The notes: a model not told the origin generated them from the sequence alone. Shown: positions 45,201 to 58,830, counted from the stretch's first letter. The stretch is 64,000 nt of DNA from Hyalella azteca (GCF_000764305.2 NW_025937899.1:248001-312000), one strand, 5' to 3'. Numbers and translations are program-made.

Positions 45201-47418
45201 CTTGCTTGAACTTTTATCAGCAAACTTGAGCTCATCAAGGTCTCTCAAGTTTAGAACGAAATTAAACTCATAAATATGAGATAAGTTGCTCTAAGTTTAA
45301 CAGGTATTTTATTGCTGAACTCGCCCTAAGTTGCAGAACTTAACTTCAAAGTTTCTATAAGACCAAGTATATATGATGGAACCTCTTCAAGGAACTGAGA
45401 TTCTATTCGATAGGATAATTATTAAGGGAGGTCTCCAATTCCATAACTTAATACTTCTAACCCCCATGCTTGAATGAGGGATCTATTCCATAGTTATTAT
45501 ATTGAAGAAATTTAAAACTTGACTTGATATTGGGCCGAAATTCCCCATAGATCAATTAGTGTAAAAGTAACTTAAATTAGAGAAAAGTTATAGTTGATAA
45601 CAAAATCTTTATATTGATATAATAATCATTTATATATACTATCATATTAAGAAGATAGCGAGAAAAAAATAATAATAATACTAAAGACGCTAACTCCATA
45701 ATATGTAGAGCATGAATCTGACCGATTATTAATTATTACCTGATTTCTATTGGATTTTTTTCTAAAACTGACGATCAGCTGAAGAAAAAGTAGTATCAAG
45801 CAGTTGACGGAAACTGCCCATTGAAAAGACATGAAAGTAGACCCTGAAGTTAAAGATAAAGGAATAGACCCTCAAGGAAGTGGAATGGATATGGGAGTGT
45901 GAGCAGCAGATAGTGAAGTGGTAACAAGATAGCCCTCGGCCAGTCTAGCCTTTATCTCGAGGACATTTAAAAAAGTGAGGGAAGAGGCCGGAAGTGTGGA
46001 AGAGAACTCCTCCTCCTGTGTAGATAAACTACACAGAGTCACACTTGTGTCAACCTGCCTTAAAAATTATACAAAGAAAAGTGACTGCTAACCGTGAACA
46101 TAACTTACAAGGGCAGTAATAGAACCAGTTTGATAATTTTGATAAGCCTATATGTTGTATAGTTATTGTGAATCGGCGATCGCTTTTATATTAATCTTAA
46201 CTCCCATAAAAAAATTTAGCATTCTCCAGCAAGTTGAATTATTATGATTTTGCATTGCTATAGTATAGGATCCAAGAAGCATTTCTATAATTATTAGTGA
46301 TCTATTTGGGGAAGAAAGATAACAGGTAAAGTGCTGAAGTAAAGGCTCTCTGGCAAATGTGCTGTATTAGTGCAATTATTCGCTTGGAATTTTGAAGAAC
46401 ATTGATAACAAATGAAGTTTTAAATTCTATTTTTCTTTATATACATCAACTCTTCACTACACTAAAGGAGAGTTATTTCAACATGGGCATTACAATTGTT
46501 TCCCAATAAATGAATAGTGCCAGAATCGGACCACAATTGGCTGTTATATTGGCTGGGAAGAGCATGACACTGAACTCTGCTGATAAAGCCACTGCAGACC
46601 TCTTGTCTTGCACGCCCCTACTGATGTGATAAGCTTGTGCTCTACCCTGCTATTCAAGGTAATAGGTTTGTATCTTACTTGCATTATCAGTGTGGCTTTT
46701 ATTGAAGTCCAGAGATTAATCCTTATCCATAATTTTCTTGCTGTTTTCCTCGATCAAATCTCAATTCGTAGAAAAAAATAATAAGAAAATTCTTGATAAG
46801 ATCTAGTCTCTACTCATTAATAAAACCTGCATTAAAGACAACTTTTGTCCATCTCTACCGAAAATTATACTCGATTGTACCTTTTGCAAATTATTACATA
46901 AATTATACTCCAGCATATATTTTACCTTTCGGTTAAATTTGTGAGTCATGGTGATAGTTTTCGGAGAAATACGTCGTGATATCAAGGCAGGGATATGCGG
47001 CATACTTCAAAAGTTGTTGTGGAGATACACATGCTAACGACATCGATAGATTATACAGTAAAAACATCTATTGAAAAACAAGGCGTGCCATTCGAGTATC
47101 AATGTAACATAATGTGCTTGGCTTGCCTACTCTATTGTTCGACTGCTATGTAATCAACAATACTGGTCATCATACGAGTGATGAACTCTGTTCATTTAAT
47201 TCTTTAAAAAATGTTATCTATGTGCCGCAATGAAAACATGAACTCTTCGGCAAATTTTTTTCCTTTCGAATGAACAGGACGCAGTTTATTCTTAATAAAT
47301 ATTATCTTGAACCTAGTACCGACCTTTGAACGACTACCATCGAAAGTAAGCATACGTAAGTTGCACTGACAAATTGAAAACTATATCAACAGATGTAATT
47401 TATTATTACTTTGCGATC
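45201..47418. other. AT-rich spacer
   Basis: 45850-46030 is GC-richer and purine-rich without a convincing exon. Nothing else seen. Confidence 0.35.
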
Positions 47419-47630
47419 GATGAACGTAAAATGAATATCACGAAATTATTTCACCTATTTTAACATTATTTCATTTTGAAGAATGAAAATTTGGCGACAT
47501 ATATTCTGTGAAAAGATTGTTGACGATGAACGTAAAATAAATACCACGAAATTATTTTATCTATTTTAACATTATTTCAATTTCAATGTTGAAAACTTGG
47601 CGACATATATTCAGTAAAGAGATTGTTGAG
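47419..47630 (+). repeat. 106-bp direct repeat, 2 copies
   Basis: GATGAACGTAAAAT starts copies at 47419 and 47525, each including TTTGGCGACATATATTC or a close variant. About 90 percent identical by eye. Confidence 0.9.
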
Positions 47631-50385
47631 TCGCCGCAATCAGAGATTCGCCTTTGTGTTTTCTCTGTTGTTCCTGCAGTTGCCTTTGTTAAAGATTGTC
47701 ATCAATTCTGGTATTTGAAGAACAAAGGCTGATTATGAGATAAAGATTGGTGAAACAATTAACAATAACTTCAATTAACCAAATAGCGTTGGATCACTCA
47801 TGGGTAATTGAGTCAAAATTTGTTATAAATAATTGTCATATGTCAATTAAAATATCATTCATGATTACTGACGACAAACAAATGTCATATTAATTTACAG
47901 ATAATAATAAATATATCTACCGCGCCCAGTGCCCAAATTGTGTAATTATTTCGCCGTACATAGAAAATGCCAACAATTGTATTAAGAATAATTGTGATTA
48001 AATTCGTTTGAACTATTGGATGTGAACCTCCAGCATCAATGCGGAATGCTAAAATGCACTTAGTGGTTGATGTATATAATTTTATATAAATTTAATTCCT
48101 TTTTTTTTCAAAGATTTTTCAGAGATGTTTATAGAACAAATGCCTTAAAAATTAATGAAGAAGTGCATCAACTAGACTACTATGCTAACTTCAGTTCAAA
48201 GGCAACTAGTTCCAGGCAATAAAACTTCCCACTAAAATTTTATCTTAAAATAAAAAATAACTAGATGTATAACTTAAGAAAATTTCATATATGTGCTTCA
48301 TAACTTAATTTCTATCTCTTATTTTTCTTCTTCCTTTTTCTTGTACAAAAGATACTGCATAACTGTGATAAAATCTTGAATTGAAAATATTTTGAAATTG
48401 AAAATTTGATTGTCATAAATTCTTGAATAAAATCATGAATTGATAAAGAAGCCGGTTAAAAAGGTTTCATCTAAATCATTAATTTTTTTGTTGCCCATTT
48501 ACACCTGTATTATTTATTGTGTAATCAAAAATAAATCGGCTTTAAATATAGAATAAGCCAAATATCCTATAATTTAAAATCGTTTAATCGAATCATGGTC
48601 CTTTTGTAATGTATTTCTGTAATTCATAAACAATCAGAAAAGTACTTAATAAACTAGCATATAGAATAGTATACGGAGGTTGCAGAATGAGCACTCAACC
48701 ATTTCACAAGATTTCGCAACACTCGAATTATCCAAATACTGCAAAAGAGGTTACATCTGCAATACAAAGATCCGGTACTGGGAGTAATGAAGGGGTTATT
48801 TACGAGCGTTAATAACTCTCGGTTAATAACACTTGCTGCTGCGTTTTAATCGAGAATGTTTAGCTTTGTTCAGGTGAGTACATTCGCTTAAATTGTGATT
48901 ATAATCGTATTATCTTGTACATTGGATTCGAGATCACTAAGCATGTATGGATACCAACCTTGGCAGTTCACCAGGCAGATGTGGCGTGAAATTTACGACC
49001 TAAAATAAATGTGGAGTTTTAAACTAAATCTCAGTTATATATATAATATTCTCGTGTAAGTGATATAAACGCTATTTTAGCACTCGTTCAGAGCTCCACT
49101 CATTTGATCCACGTGTAAAATTAAACTCATTATTAATTACTTAAAATTCGATTCTATTACAACCAAAACGTCGCTTGTTTCACGTCGCTTGTTTCAATTG
49201 CCTCCAACTAGGCCTATAACGTGGTCACAATACCTCCACTTGTTGACTTAAAAGATGTCTAATCTTAAATTACTGTCAGTTCAAAGTGAAAGCGCTCAAT
49301 AAATAATATGCAAGTTATGGATTTAGTAAAAGGATTGCATTTTTCAGAACATTAAACGCTCGGGATTATAGTTTCATGACCTAGGATATTAGTTGACCGC
49401 GGATTAAATTAAAGCAAGGCCTTAAATCGATTTTAATTAACCGTAAATTTCAATGCGATGCGCACGTTGAAGACCAATGTTTTTAATTAAATCCTAATTT
49501 ATTTCTACGTCACTTATAATCATATCAAAGATGTGCCTAAGGAAGAACAAATTAAGCTACCATCTTCAAACCCAGTTTGGTGATCTCAAACCGTGGCGTA
49601 AGTAGGCGCAGTCTTGACTTTTCATTTTCAGTTCCTGCATTCACACAAATCTGTTTTTGCTTATTAAAAAATCAACATCTTTGGAGTCAGATACAACCCT
49701 TCATGTAAAGCCGATCATCATTATCATCATTCACTCCACCTTCCTTCATCAATTGAGAGTCTCAACAAAACCGTTTTTATGAGTCCCAATTACAGACATT
49801 TCCTCCGCTGTTAGCTCCTCCGGATTTTAGTGAGGTGATTCCGTATCAGCACTTCCGAAATTTGAAGACCGGATTGCATAATCCTGCGGGCTGGATTACT
49901 AAGCTCTATTTTGGATAGTTTATCCACGTTAATTCCGGGGATGGAGGCGAGGGACTAAGCCTTGTCAGTAACACTGTCATTACATTTTTAACTGTCAAAT
50001 CTTTTAATTACAACACCGCTTCTATGTTTTCACTATGAAAAATATTCACTATAGTTTTACGTAGTTCAACGTCATTATTTCATTAAGACATATTACAATG
50101 TTTTTTTGTATTTGACCATGATTATAATTATTTTTTTGTCATTTTGAAATACATAAAATTAATTGCATGTAAAGTGACGAATCAAGCTTCCAGGGATCTA
50201 TTTTTTGGCTTGCATTTTATACGGAGATCCCCGCCCAGCCGACGTGTGAGAACTGCGCCAGCTTCCAGCTTTACGCGCAAAAATTCAACCGTGTCGAAAA
50301 CCGCAAAAATTCAACCGTATCAAGTTGATCGCCAACTCCGAACACTACAGAGACTTGCATTTGCAACCAGCGTTTAAACAAAACG
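47631..50385. other. Long AT-rich spacer
   Basis: No supported gene or array. 50215-50380 is GC-richer and open on the plus strand, with an AAAATTCAACCGT doublet, but lacks signals. Confidence 0.35.
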
Positions 50386-50560
50386 TTGATTAGTCAAACA
50401 ATCATATTCACAGTCAGAATTATAATTGGTCAGGTAGTCAACATTCTCAAACACAATTCTGATTGGTCAGCAGATCAACAATCTCAACCCAAAATTTTTA
50501 TTGGTCAAACAACAATCTCAAACAAAATGTGGATTGGTCGAGCAATTATCATCCACAACC
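50386..50560 (+). repeat. Degenerate ~35-bp repeat with ATTGGTC (inverted CCAAT) motifs
   Basis: ATTGGTCA or ATTAGTCA is followed by CAACA(A/T)TCTCAAAC-type sequence about five times; another ATTGGTC is near 50776. Each unit carries an inverted CCAAT box. It may be a decayed minisatellite or, by inference, an NF-Y-type site cluster. Confidence 0.6.
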
Positions 50561-50592
50561 AGGGGCCATACTTTCAAAACTCGCTAAGTGAA

Positions 50593-50606
50593 CGTAAGTA
50601 CTTACG
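50593..50606. repeat. 14-bp perfect palindrome CGTAAGTACTTACG
   Basis: Perfect dyad within a near-palindromic 20-bp context. Function unknown. It also creates donor-like GTAAGT on both strands. Confidence 0.6.
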
Positions 50607-51891
50607 CTCGATTTTCTTGTCTGTGATTGGAGGATTTGGCTTGAAAGGCCGTCAATGATTAGCGGATGAACTTACGATCTCTTAACTTTTTTAATCTTCC
50701 CAACAGAATAATTATTTTCCAAGCAATCAAACATAACAACCATAATGTTGATTAGTGAATCAATCAAAATACACAATTGGTCATGCGATAGTCTTACTGT
50801 CAACAATTAGCGAGCATCTGACCAACGTTACCATAAGATAAGTTGTCTCTTTGGTCCGTAGGGTGGCGCTGCTGTTGCAGTTTCCGCTGCCTGTCCTTTT
50901 TACAGCTCTTCATTATCTGGAGCTTTGTTTTGGCTTCATTACTGCAGAGACTCCGACCTTCCGCCGGTAGTGCCGCTCCAGCATCGAGTTTTGTGGGCTG
51001 ATTCTAGTATACAGTTTTGTGGGCTGATTCTAATATACACTGCCTGCACTCAGAAAACTCATCGAGACCGTGTCCAAATTTTGATGCAGTTTTTTGCGCT
51101 TGCGTGTATCGTCTTGAGCCAGTTTGGCATGATAAAAAGGGTGCATTAATGCTGCTTGTAGAAAGAGTCGCTATTTGAAAACTTGACATATTCAGTTTTC
51201 TTAGAGTGCCTCCGTGAATTAGCCCTACGCTGCCTAATTAATAGGCAATTTAATTATGATAGTAGCACAACAAATGTAAACTTTAAAACTCCTGCAAAGT
51301 TGAGTTTTGGTCTAGGTTAATTGCATCATCTTGCCTGATTAAGCCAATATTTGAGCTATGTTACCCTCTAGTGAATACAGAGCTGACCATTTAGTATAAA
51401 TCATCAATACTACGAATAACTAGGATAATACTTGATACCCGCTAACATAATAAATAATAAATATTATCACCACCAACCCTGACGAACTACTTAGTCTATG
51501 CTGTTATTGCCAGTCACAAAATTTAATTCCATGGCCCTCCCGAGTTCAAAAATTTTAGTTTCTGATTAATCATCCTTCTCTACGGGAACTAAATTTAAAA
51601 ACAAACAATCCTCATCATCTAAGAACCACGCACTAATTTTATGCAATATTAGTCATGACCTACAAGCTCTCTCGTTGCCTGATTTTGATCGATTGGTCAA
51701 TGATGACCACTGTGTAGAGTGACTTAGGATCAATTAATAACCCTCTGTATAATTTTCAACTATAAAATTTATTTTGAAACTGTGAATAAATGAACAATTT
51801 AATTTATATTTATATATAATTAATTTTATAATTTTATACAGAATTTTTCAATTCATATTTATTTACAATTTGATTACACATCATCTTAAAG
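50607..51891. other. Spacer with a small GC-richer patch
   Basis: 50860-51000 is GC-richer (GGTGGCGCTGCTGTTGCAG) and followed by a 26-bp doublet. No supported exon. Confidence 0.35.
50988..51039 (+). repeat. 26-bp direct repeat, 2 copies
   Basis: GTTTTGTGGGCTGATTCTA starts at 50988 and 51014. The copies differ by a single base (GTATAC versus ATATAC). Confidence 0.9.
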
Positions 51892-52011
51892 CATATAAAC
51901 CGAGATTACGCGAATTTCCCACCGGAGGACATGTTGGGCGTGAGAGGTTCCGGCGCCGGTCGAGGGCGCGTCCCGATACGGAAACAGCGAGGGACGGAAG
52001 CTGTTCAATAA
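51892..52011 (+). other. Candidate terminal coding exon, GC-rich
   Basis: A GC-rich island of about 120 bp in a very AT-rich region. One frame runs from an acceptor-like ACATCATCTTAAAG at 51891 through HINRDYANFPPEDMLGVRGS and on to TAA at 52009-52011 (39 codons); it looks like a disordered Gly/Arg-rich C-terminus. A second plus frame and the minus strand are also open across the island, so the frame is not proven. It is immediately followed by the 76-bp repeats. No family recognised. Confidence 0.22.
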
Positions 52012-52030
52012 TCAGGCCTGAAACTTACGA

Positions 52031-52250
52031 TTAACATTGCGATTAACAGCTTTGATGTTCGCTTTAAATAAAATTTCAAATTGTTAAGTGTAAATATAAC
52101 GATTAATTAACATTGCGATTAACAGCTTTGATGTTTGCTTTAAAGAAAATTTCAGATTGTTAAGTATAAATGTAACGATTAATTAACATTGCGATTAACA
52201 GCTTTGATATTTGCTTTAAATAAAATTTCCTATTGTTAAGTATAAATATA
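52031..52250 (+). repeat. 76-bp tandem repeat, 3 copies
   Basis: TTAACATTGCGATTAACAGC starts units at 52031, 52107 and 52183, exactly 76 bp apart, with a few substitutions. Confidence 0.95.
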
Positions 52251-52288
52251 TCAGAGGGCAAAAAATATTATGTCTCTATCAAAGTAAT

Positions 52289-52355
52289 TTCTGTTAAGTT
52301 CTGTTAAGTTCTGTTGAGTTCTATTAAGTTCTGTTAAGTTCTGTTAAGTTAAGTG
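52289..52355 (+). repeat. 10-bp TTCTGTTAAG array
   Basis: About six units of TTCTGTTAAG with variants TTGAG and CTATT. Confidence 0.93.
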
Positions 52356-54974
52356 ATAATTCTGACTCCGGTATCCGTTTTACCAACACAGATAATCAGA
52401 AGTCATGTCGGAAGTATATAACATGCATAAGCGGTATTATAATTTTTGCTGAGTTTCCAAATGTTTTAAAATCAAACATTGAAGTGACCAATAATCGTAC
52501 AATCATTAAAAAATCTTATTACAATGGATTTGTTAGGAAAACGCTCCAGTTTAAGAATGTAATACCTCTCTAACTATATTTTATTCAAAGTCACAATAAA
52601 ATTATATATAAAATTATTCAGTTTTAAATCGAACGTGAGACAGTACATTCATAAATGTAATTTATTTATAAAAGAAAGAACAGATGGATGATCTTCCAGA
52701 TAATAAAATAAGGCTAAAGAATATGAACGATCAATACATTAAATTGAGCAGAACGAAACGTACGATTATTAGCCTTCAGAATGATTTCTTACACAAATCT
52801 TTCTGGGCTAATTTTCTTGACCTGAAGCGCACCGAGACATGAATTTATAATGATTTAAACTACCAGCCAAGGAAAGTGAGATTTAAAATCACCCCTCATT
52901 TTAACCGTAATTGTGAGATAAAATTCTGAAAAATTTACATGGTTCTTAGCTGTTGCGGCATTAAATTTAAATGAGACTAAAATATTTTATTCTCAAGCAA
53001 CGAATGAAAAAATACGGTGAAGTTGACTTGTTTTACTTCCTACTGAACTGATCAGTGGTGAGCCTGAGGTATCATGGGCTGGTGCATCATGCACATTCAG
53101 AGACGTATTAAATTTTTTATTACAGTCATATATCTGTCGAGAATATTCAGCCCTTGGGTTGACGTGTAGCAGATGTCTGTTATCTCCATTTATTCTGGCA
53201 AGAAAAATGACGTGTAATTTTCATCAGTCTGCTGTCTCAGGTCAAGTGAAAATAAAAGATTTTAGTGCATGTGAACTCAAAGTTATCATCGTATCCCTAC
53301 ACTTACATTTCAATAATTCTGCAATTAATTTCAATTTTGCTTCGATTTCATACAAAAACTGACAAATATTTTGTTACATCTACAGCCAAATGCGAAACTC
53401 AAATTTTTAAATATTGCTATGTTATCATTTTAAAGCATTCGGCTTCAATTGCCAATAATTCTAACTTTAAAACGCAAATATTAACGATAAACTTAAAAAT
53501 ACAATTTAAATTTAAAATAATTCGTAATTAGCCCGAATATTAGTTCCACTTAGAATTGTTTCTCCATTTTAGATTTGAAATTGTCATCCTCCATAAAATT
53601 AGTTTGTTCTTTGTAGCAGTGCTACGTGATACCAGTCGAAGAATGATATATTAGTCATATAATACCAATTTATAGTTATATACTAGGCATAAAATAATTG
53701 TCTATATACCAGTACTATAACAATATACGAGTTATATATTTGCAGTCGAATTGAAAATTTGGTCGACATTCACTGCATGATCGTTAGAACCTGCATTATT
53801 TTTTCTCATTTCCTTCCCATCTTAATATCAACAGCTTTAATTTCATCGCGTACGCTGAAAATATATATTTGTTTTCGAATAATCAATAGCAAAAGAAGAG
53901 TGTTTGTTGTTTTATATTCTCTAACCTTCAGTATTTTCATAGGACTCGTTTATCATCTCAAAAAACGCGTCAAGCAACTCATTGGGCAATTTCTGTAATA
54001 CGCATGTGCTTGCATTCTGAACTATTTCAGAATGCGGAAAAAATTATATGCTGAAAATGAATGTAGGAATAACAGTGAAGAAAAAGTATTATTTTCTTTT
54101 CAATTAAAAAATATGACTGGGAAAAAAAACCTTGCCCTATCACTAGAATAAACGTAAGCAATGCTGCTGCTCTTATTCGAATTCGCAGTGATATTAAAAT
54201 AACGATAAGTTGAACATTTATCTTCCGTATCAAAATTCAACGCTATAAATCGATCAAAACAACGTACAAAGATTTGCTTATTTGTATAATCACAAAATTT
54301 CTCCAGTGACAATTCTTGGATTTGTGAGCCCACAGTTGTTTTTTGTGACAGCTAAACGAAGAACCTGTTGCATATTCAGCTATGAAATCAAAGTCGGTCG
54401 GTCAATGGATGGCCGCTTCTAATTCGGCCGTGATTTCAGTAAGAAGATCGATAGCGAGTTTGGACCTTCAACATGAGATCTCAACTGATAGACGTGACTT
54501 CTTCTATCGACAGCACAGAAGCTTGTAATTCCAGCTCGCCTCGAGTTATGCGACAGGCAATCCGTTAAGCTGAAAAGAAAAGATTTTTCAAACCGTCCTA
54601 CAATGTGAAGAAATATTGGAATATTTAAATGAAGTATCTGTTTTTCAGTGGAAGAAAAGGACAAGACATGCATCTATTTCAAAGTCAGACTACATTATAT
54701 TGCAACTGAAAACAAGCAATGAACGAGTCTGTCGTGTTATTCCTGTTTCTTTTTTGCATCAAGACCATGTTTTCATGTCTGTGAACATTTTCCTGAGGCT
54801 GGAGTTTTTCATTCATAATGAATGTCCTTGTTGCTGTCATCACGCAAGAAATAGTTTTTTTATTGGGCGTCAATAGTAATTCAGACGTTTCAATATGAAT
54901 TCTTATAACGCCTTTTGTCTATTGATAAAGCCATGCACTAGAAGCTTTGAAAGTATCGAATCATTTTATTCTAT
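52356..54974. other. Long AT-rich spacer
   Basis: No supported feature. Open frames here are Ile/Asn/Lys/Phe-rich, as expected by chance. Confidence 0.4.
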
Positions 54975-55166
54975 TTTTAGCGCATTTTCTCATTTATGGA
55001 AAAAGTGCACTATTGTGCTCGCCATGTCCGTCTGTCTGTCTGTCCGTCCGTCTGCCGTCCGTCCATCCGTCCGTCTGTCTGTCCGTCCGTGACCTCAAGT
55101 TTTCGTCGACGAGAAAATGCGCTCTATGTCACTCACTGCAGTGAGTACTGAGTTATATTTTTTATA
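54975..55166 (+). mobile_element. Fold-back/MITE-like repeat, copy C
   Basis: Same element as at 14032-14187 and in the same orientation: TTTTTAGCGCATTTTCTCAT, an expanded GTCCGTCTGTC core, GTTTTCGTCGACGAGAAAAT and the CACTGCAGTGAGTACTGAG end. The core is longer and more irregular here. Frames rich in SVCLSVRPS across it come from the simple-sequence core. Confidence 0.78.
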
Positions 55167-56486
55167 CTATATCCTAATTATTTAGTTTGTTCATTTTTTA
55201 TTAGTATAATTAGATACGAAAAATCCTAAACTTTCGCATACTAAATTACTTGCAAGGTTAGTTTTATGTTTGGCCGCACACAACAGATAAAATGTAACGC
55301 GTTCAAACAGTGATGCTCGTCCTTCCCAGCTTCACATTTCGTCGACGATTCATAGAGCTATGAGCGCCTATTGCCTATTGGATGAGTAGAGTGTGTGACT
55401 CGATGAAATACCTATTAAGATTAAATAATAACGCGTCCCGTAATGGTGATGGATGCGCATCGTAACTTAGCTCAACGATAGCCAGTGCTGATCAACACTT
55501 TATGCAGAGTAAGTTGTATTTTGCTCAGTGATTCCTTCACTTTTGGCTTGTCAGTGCACCAATAATGCAATAACAGGTTCGCGTATTTCACCCAAAGAGG
55601 GATCTTTCAGCTCGACCTGTCACCGATACCGAATTTCAGTGATTTGCATCGCCGCAATAATATTAAATTGCCGGATTTTTTCTGCCGTAGTTTATGCATT
55701 AAAATCGATGTTTTTGTCGGAAATAGTATAGACATGTGTCATTTTCTCATTTGTTGCACTCACGAGAGTGATTTTTCATGGTGAATGCTCTTTACAGGCG
55801 CTTGTTAACAGCACTACTGCTGGGTTATTTCGAGCGAATTGCGATACAATAACTGTGTCTATGAAACGCTTCAAAAGATTGGCCATTTATATAGTTCGTT
55901 ACAAAAGTAGTTTCCTGCAAAGATGAACGACGCAACTCATTTAATACGAAGTGTACTCGGTCATTTCAGAATATCATAGTTTTGCACGTATGGATTAATA
56001 GATAGTATGAAGTGAAAACCGATAACACTGATCGGTGTAATTTTGAAGAGCGACATAGGAATTTTCTCATTTTATATTCGGTCATCGCGAGAATGTTGTG
56101 GCTTTTCACACAACGTCGCGCACACCAAACAAAGATTTTCCGATGAAACTGCAGGTAGGCTTGATAGATAATGTATACCGCGATAATAATAACAGTAGTT
56201 AATATAACACAGACATTATGGCCATTTAACCTCGGCTCTGCCGAATCTTGCAAACTGTATCCCAATAATATAATAAGGTTCGGTTTTATCTGCTGAATAA
56301 TTAAATTTTAATTTAATTAATTTTGACTTGCACAGCTTTTGCACCAGTGTGCATTTCCGTTACGTTCAACTGTTTGCAGCTCACGCTAGTTATGATTTGT
56401 TATTTCCGTATTATGACTAAGAAATTCCAATTTAAATATTTCTTACGGTAGACGGAGTGGCCCAAAGATTTGCAACCATGTTTCAT
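55167..56486. other. AT-rich spacer
   Basis: No supported feature. Confidence 0.4.
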
Positions 56487-56914
56487 TTGTTCTAAACATT
56501 TACATTTTCTGCTCGAGCCTCCGACCTGAATACTTTCAGCTGAGACTGTAAAAGCTACAAGAGAAAATGACACGAGACCCTACGACCTAGCTGGCCCATG
56601 CAGCAGCCTGCAATTGGGCCAAAATCATTCAACATCTTTCAATTGTTCTAAAAATTTAAATTTTCTTCTCGAGCCTCCTACGCCAATACTTTACAGCTGA
56701 GACTGTAAAAGCTACATGAGATGCCACAACCTAGCGGGCCCATGCAGCCTGCAATTGGGCCAAAATTATTCAACATCTTTCAATTGTTCTAAAAATTTAA
56801 ATTTTCTTCTCGAGCCTCCTACGCCAATACTTTACGGCTGAGACAGTAAAAGCTACAAGAGAAAATGACATGAGACGCCACGACCTAGCTGGTCCAGCAG
56901 CCTGCAATTGGGCC
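56487..56914 (+). repeat. ~140-156 bp tandem repeat, 3 copies
   Basis: CTCGAGCCTCC marks units at 56512, 56668 and 56809. Each unit contains ACAGCTGAGACTGTAAAAGC (with small variants), a CCTAGC block and GCCTGCAATTGGGCCA. The second unit lacks about 15 bases (part of AAGAGAAAATGACATGAGA), explaining the uneven spacing. Confidence 0.93.
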
Positions 56915-58059
56915 AGTAACTGAGTAACTCTCCTCCATATTGCCTTGAGTGGATGTTTACTCAGGCTGAGCTCGACACTGCTTCCCTAATTGGTTCTCTT
57001 GAGATCTGCAGGCCTCGCACATCGGCCTCACAAAGAAGCTTCATTATGAGACAGATTCCTGCGACTGCTGCAGAATGGCACATATACCTGCAGAGTCGCC
57101 GAGGATCGCAGTATTAACTTGCTTCTCATCTGCAATCATTTCTACAGGCAATCAATACGCTTGGTCCTAGGTCACTGGTCAAGCAATTTTTTTTAGCTAA
57201 ATGACATGTGTTGCAATTTGGGTCATATTTTCTTTTGATTAATTATAATCTGCGATTATTCGGATATGTGCAAAAAAATGTTACTTTGGATGAAATTTCG
57301 TGAACGGCAAAAAACAGTTCCAAACTTGATATTTACGAATATAAGATTCAAGCAATATTTATAAAACCAAAGGCTCGAGTAAGCAATGTGAAGTTCTTCA
57401 GTGTCGCGATTAAGATTATGGAGTAGATTAAAATCCGCCTGTAAAAAGAAGCTAATCAATACATGAATAATCTTCTTGTTTTCCATATATCTTCTGTACC
57501 GGAACGCGTTCTCGTTGTCTAAAGTCCCTTGAAATACTTAGTTTCCAGATCTCATCAGAATGCTAAGATTTGAATAATTATCGAACAAAAGATTCTATTA
57601 CGGTACCAACATAGTGACACTAGTTAAATATTATTCCACCCGTGTTTAAAACTCGGCTTAAATTGGCTTAACTTATATTTAAATTCATACATGAAACTTC
57701 AAAGAAACACTTAGCATTAATTTTTTTATTAATTTTTTTAGGCACCAAAATGTTTCGCAAAATGCTTAACAAACCTGCAAAGAAAAACATTTTCTCGGAA
57801 TTAGCTGCCGATTGACAAAGCCTGTATCAGCAGAAAAAAATTCACTCCTAATGAGTGAACTAAGCGAACAAATTTAGAGATAACTTGTTTCATGCATAAA
57901 TAACACATAATTCACTCTGATTAATCATTATCTAAACAACAAAAAAAAAATAAACCTTGAAAACATGCAATAAAATCCATCAAACAACCACGACCAATGA
58001 TGAAACTTAACGTACTTAACCCGATTAAACGATTAAGCTTCTTCGTGTGCCATTAAAGA
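56915..58059. other. Spacer
   Basis: 56915-57170 is moderately GC-rich without a clear exon. The rest is AT-rich. Confidence 0.35.
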
Positions 58060-58345
58060 GAGAACCACAAGGAAGAGTGCAGAAGAAGCTGTCGTGTAGA
58101 GCAGGTAGCTAAGTGCATGGAGTCACGCTTCACATGCGGCGCGTGCCGAAGAAGCACTTTCTCTGCGCGTGCGCACGCCACCGGAGACAATTGGCGCACA
58201 GGAGAAATTGGCCTGTAGGAGCGAGCTGCAGGACTCACTGTAGGAGCGAGACGCAGGACTCGTCAGCGCAACCATAATCTCGTGAGTGAAATGAGCGCCG
58301 TACGATTGTGGGTGGAGTGGCGCCTGTGACTGCCGGAGTGTGAGC
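58060..58345. promoter_or_regulatory. CpG-rich island with NRF-1-like site, possible promoter
   Basis: Many CG dinucleotides in contrast to the flanks. TGCGCGTGCGCA at 58164-58175 matches the NRF-1 (erect wing) consensus YGCGCAYGCGCR at 11 of 12 positions. A ~25-bp direct repeat (GTAGGAGCGAGCTGCAGGACTC and a variant) lies at 58216-58262. Promoter function is inferred; no TATA box or confident transcription start is seen. Confidence 0.28.
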
Positions 58346-58439
58346 CAGCGATAACTTGGAAACTGTTAAGAACTGCATATGTGCAGTTTAATGTATCTTT
58401 ATTTATACTGTAATTCAGTTATATTGGCTGGAACATTGG

Positions 58440-58830
58440 ATGTACTGTCTAGGTATAGTACAGCAGATTTATGAGAAAGTTTAATAGGAAAAATTAAAAA
58501 AGGCATATATTGTACTGGACTGCTGATATTCAGGTACATTGGATGGAAGGCCTATATGTACTGTAATTGAGATATATATATGAAAGTACAATGGCACATA
58601 TGAAAATGGAGGCCTAAATTGGTCCAGTACTACTGATGTACATGCAGGTACATTGAGTAGACGCCCAAGGTATAACGTAATGTAGATATATACGTAATCC
58701 AGTACAATGAAAGGGTGGTTTTGGTACAATACTACAGATATATAAGTTGGTGCAGAGGTACGTGTTAAAGGCAGGCCTTAGCAGGTACAATGTTGCAGAT
58801 ACTGTGTGCTGGAACAGAGAAGGGAAGACT
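58440..58830 (+). repeat. Old degenerate ~100-bp repeat
   Basis: GGTACATTG(A/G)(A/G)T, ATGTAGATATATA and AGTACAATG modules recur about four times with strong divergence. Confidence 0.5.

Noticed and set aside
53159..53531. Overlapping open frames in AT-rich DNA
   Set aside because: Composition rich in Ile, Asn, Lys and Phe with no splice or start evidence; expected by chance.
54895..55144. Frames rich in SVCLSVRPS
   Set aside because: Come from the CCGT/CTGT core of the dispersed fold-back element.
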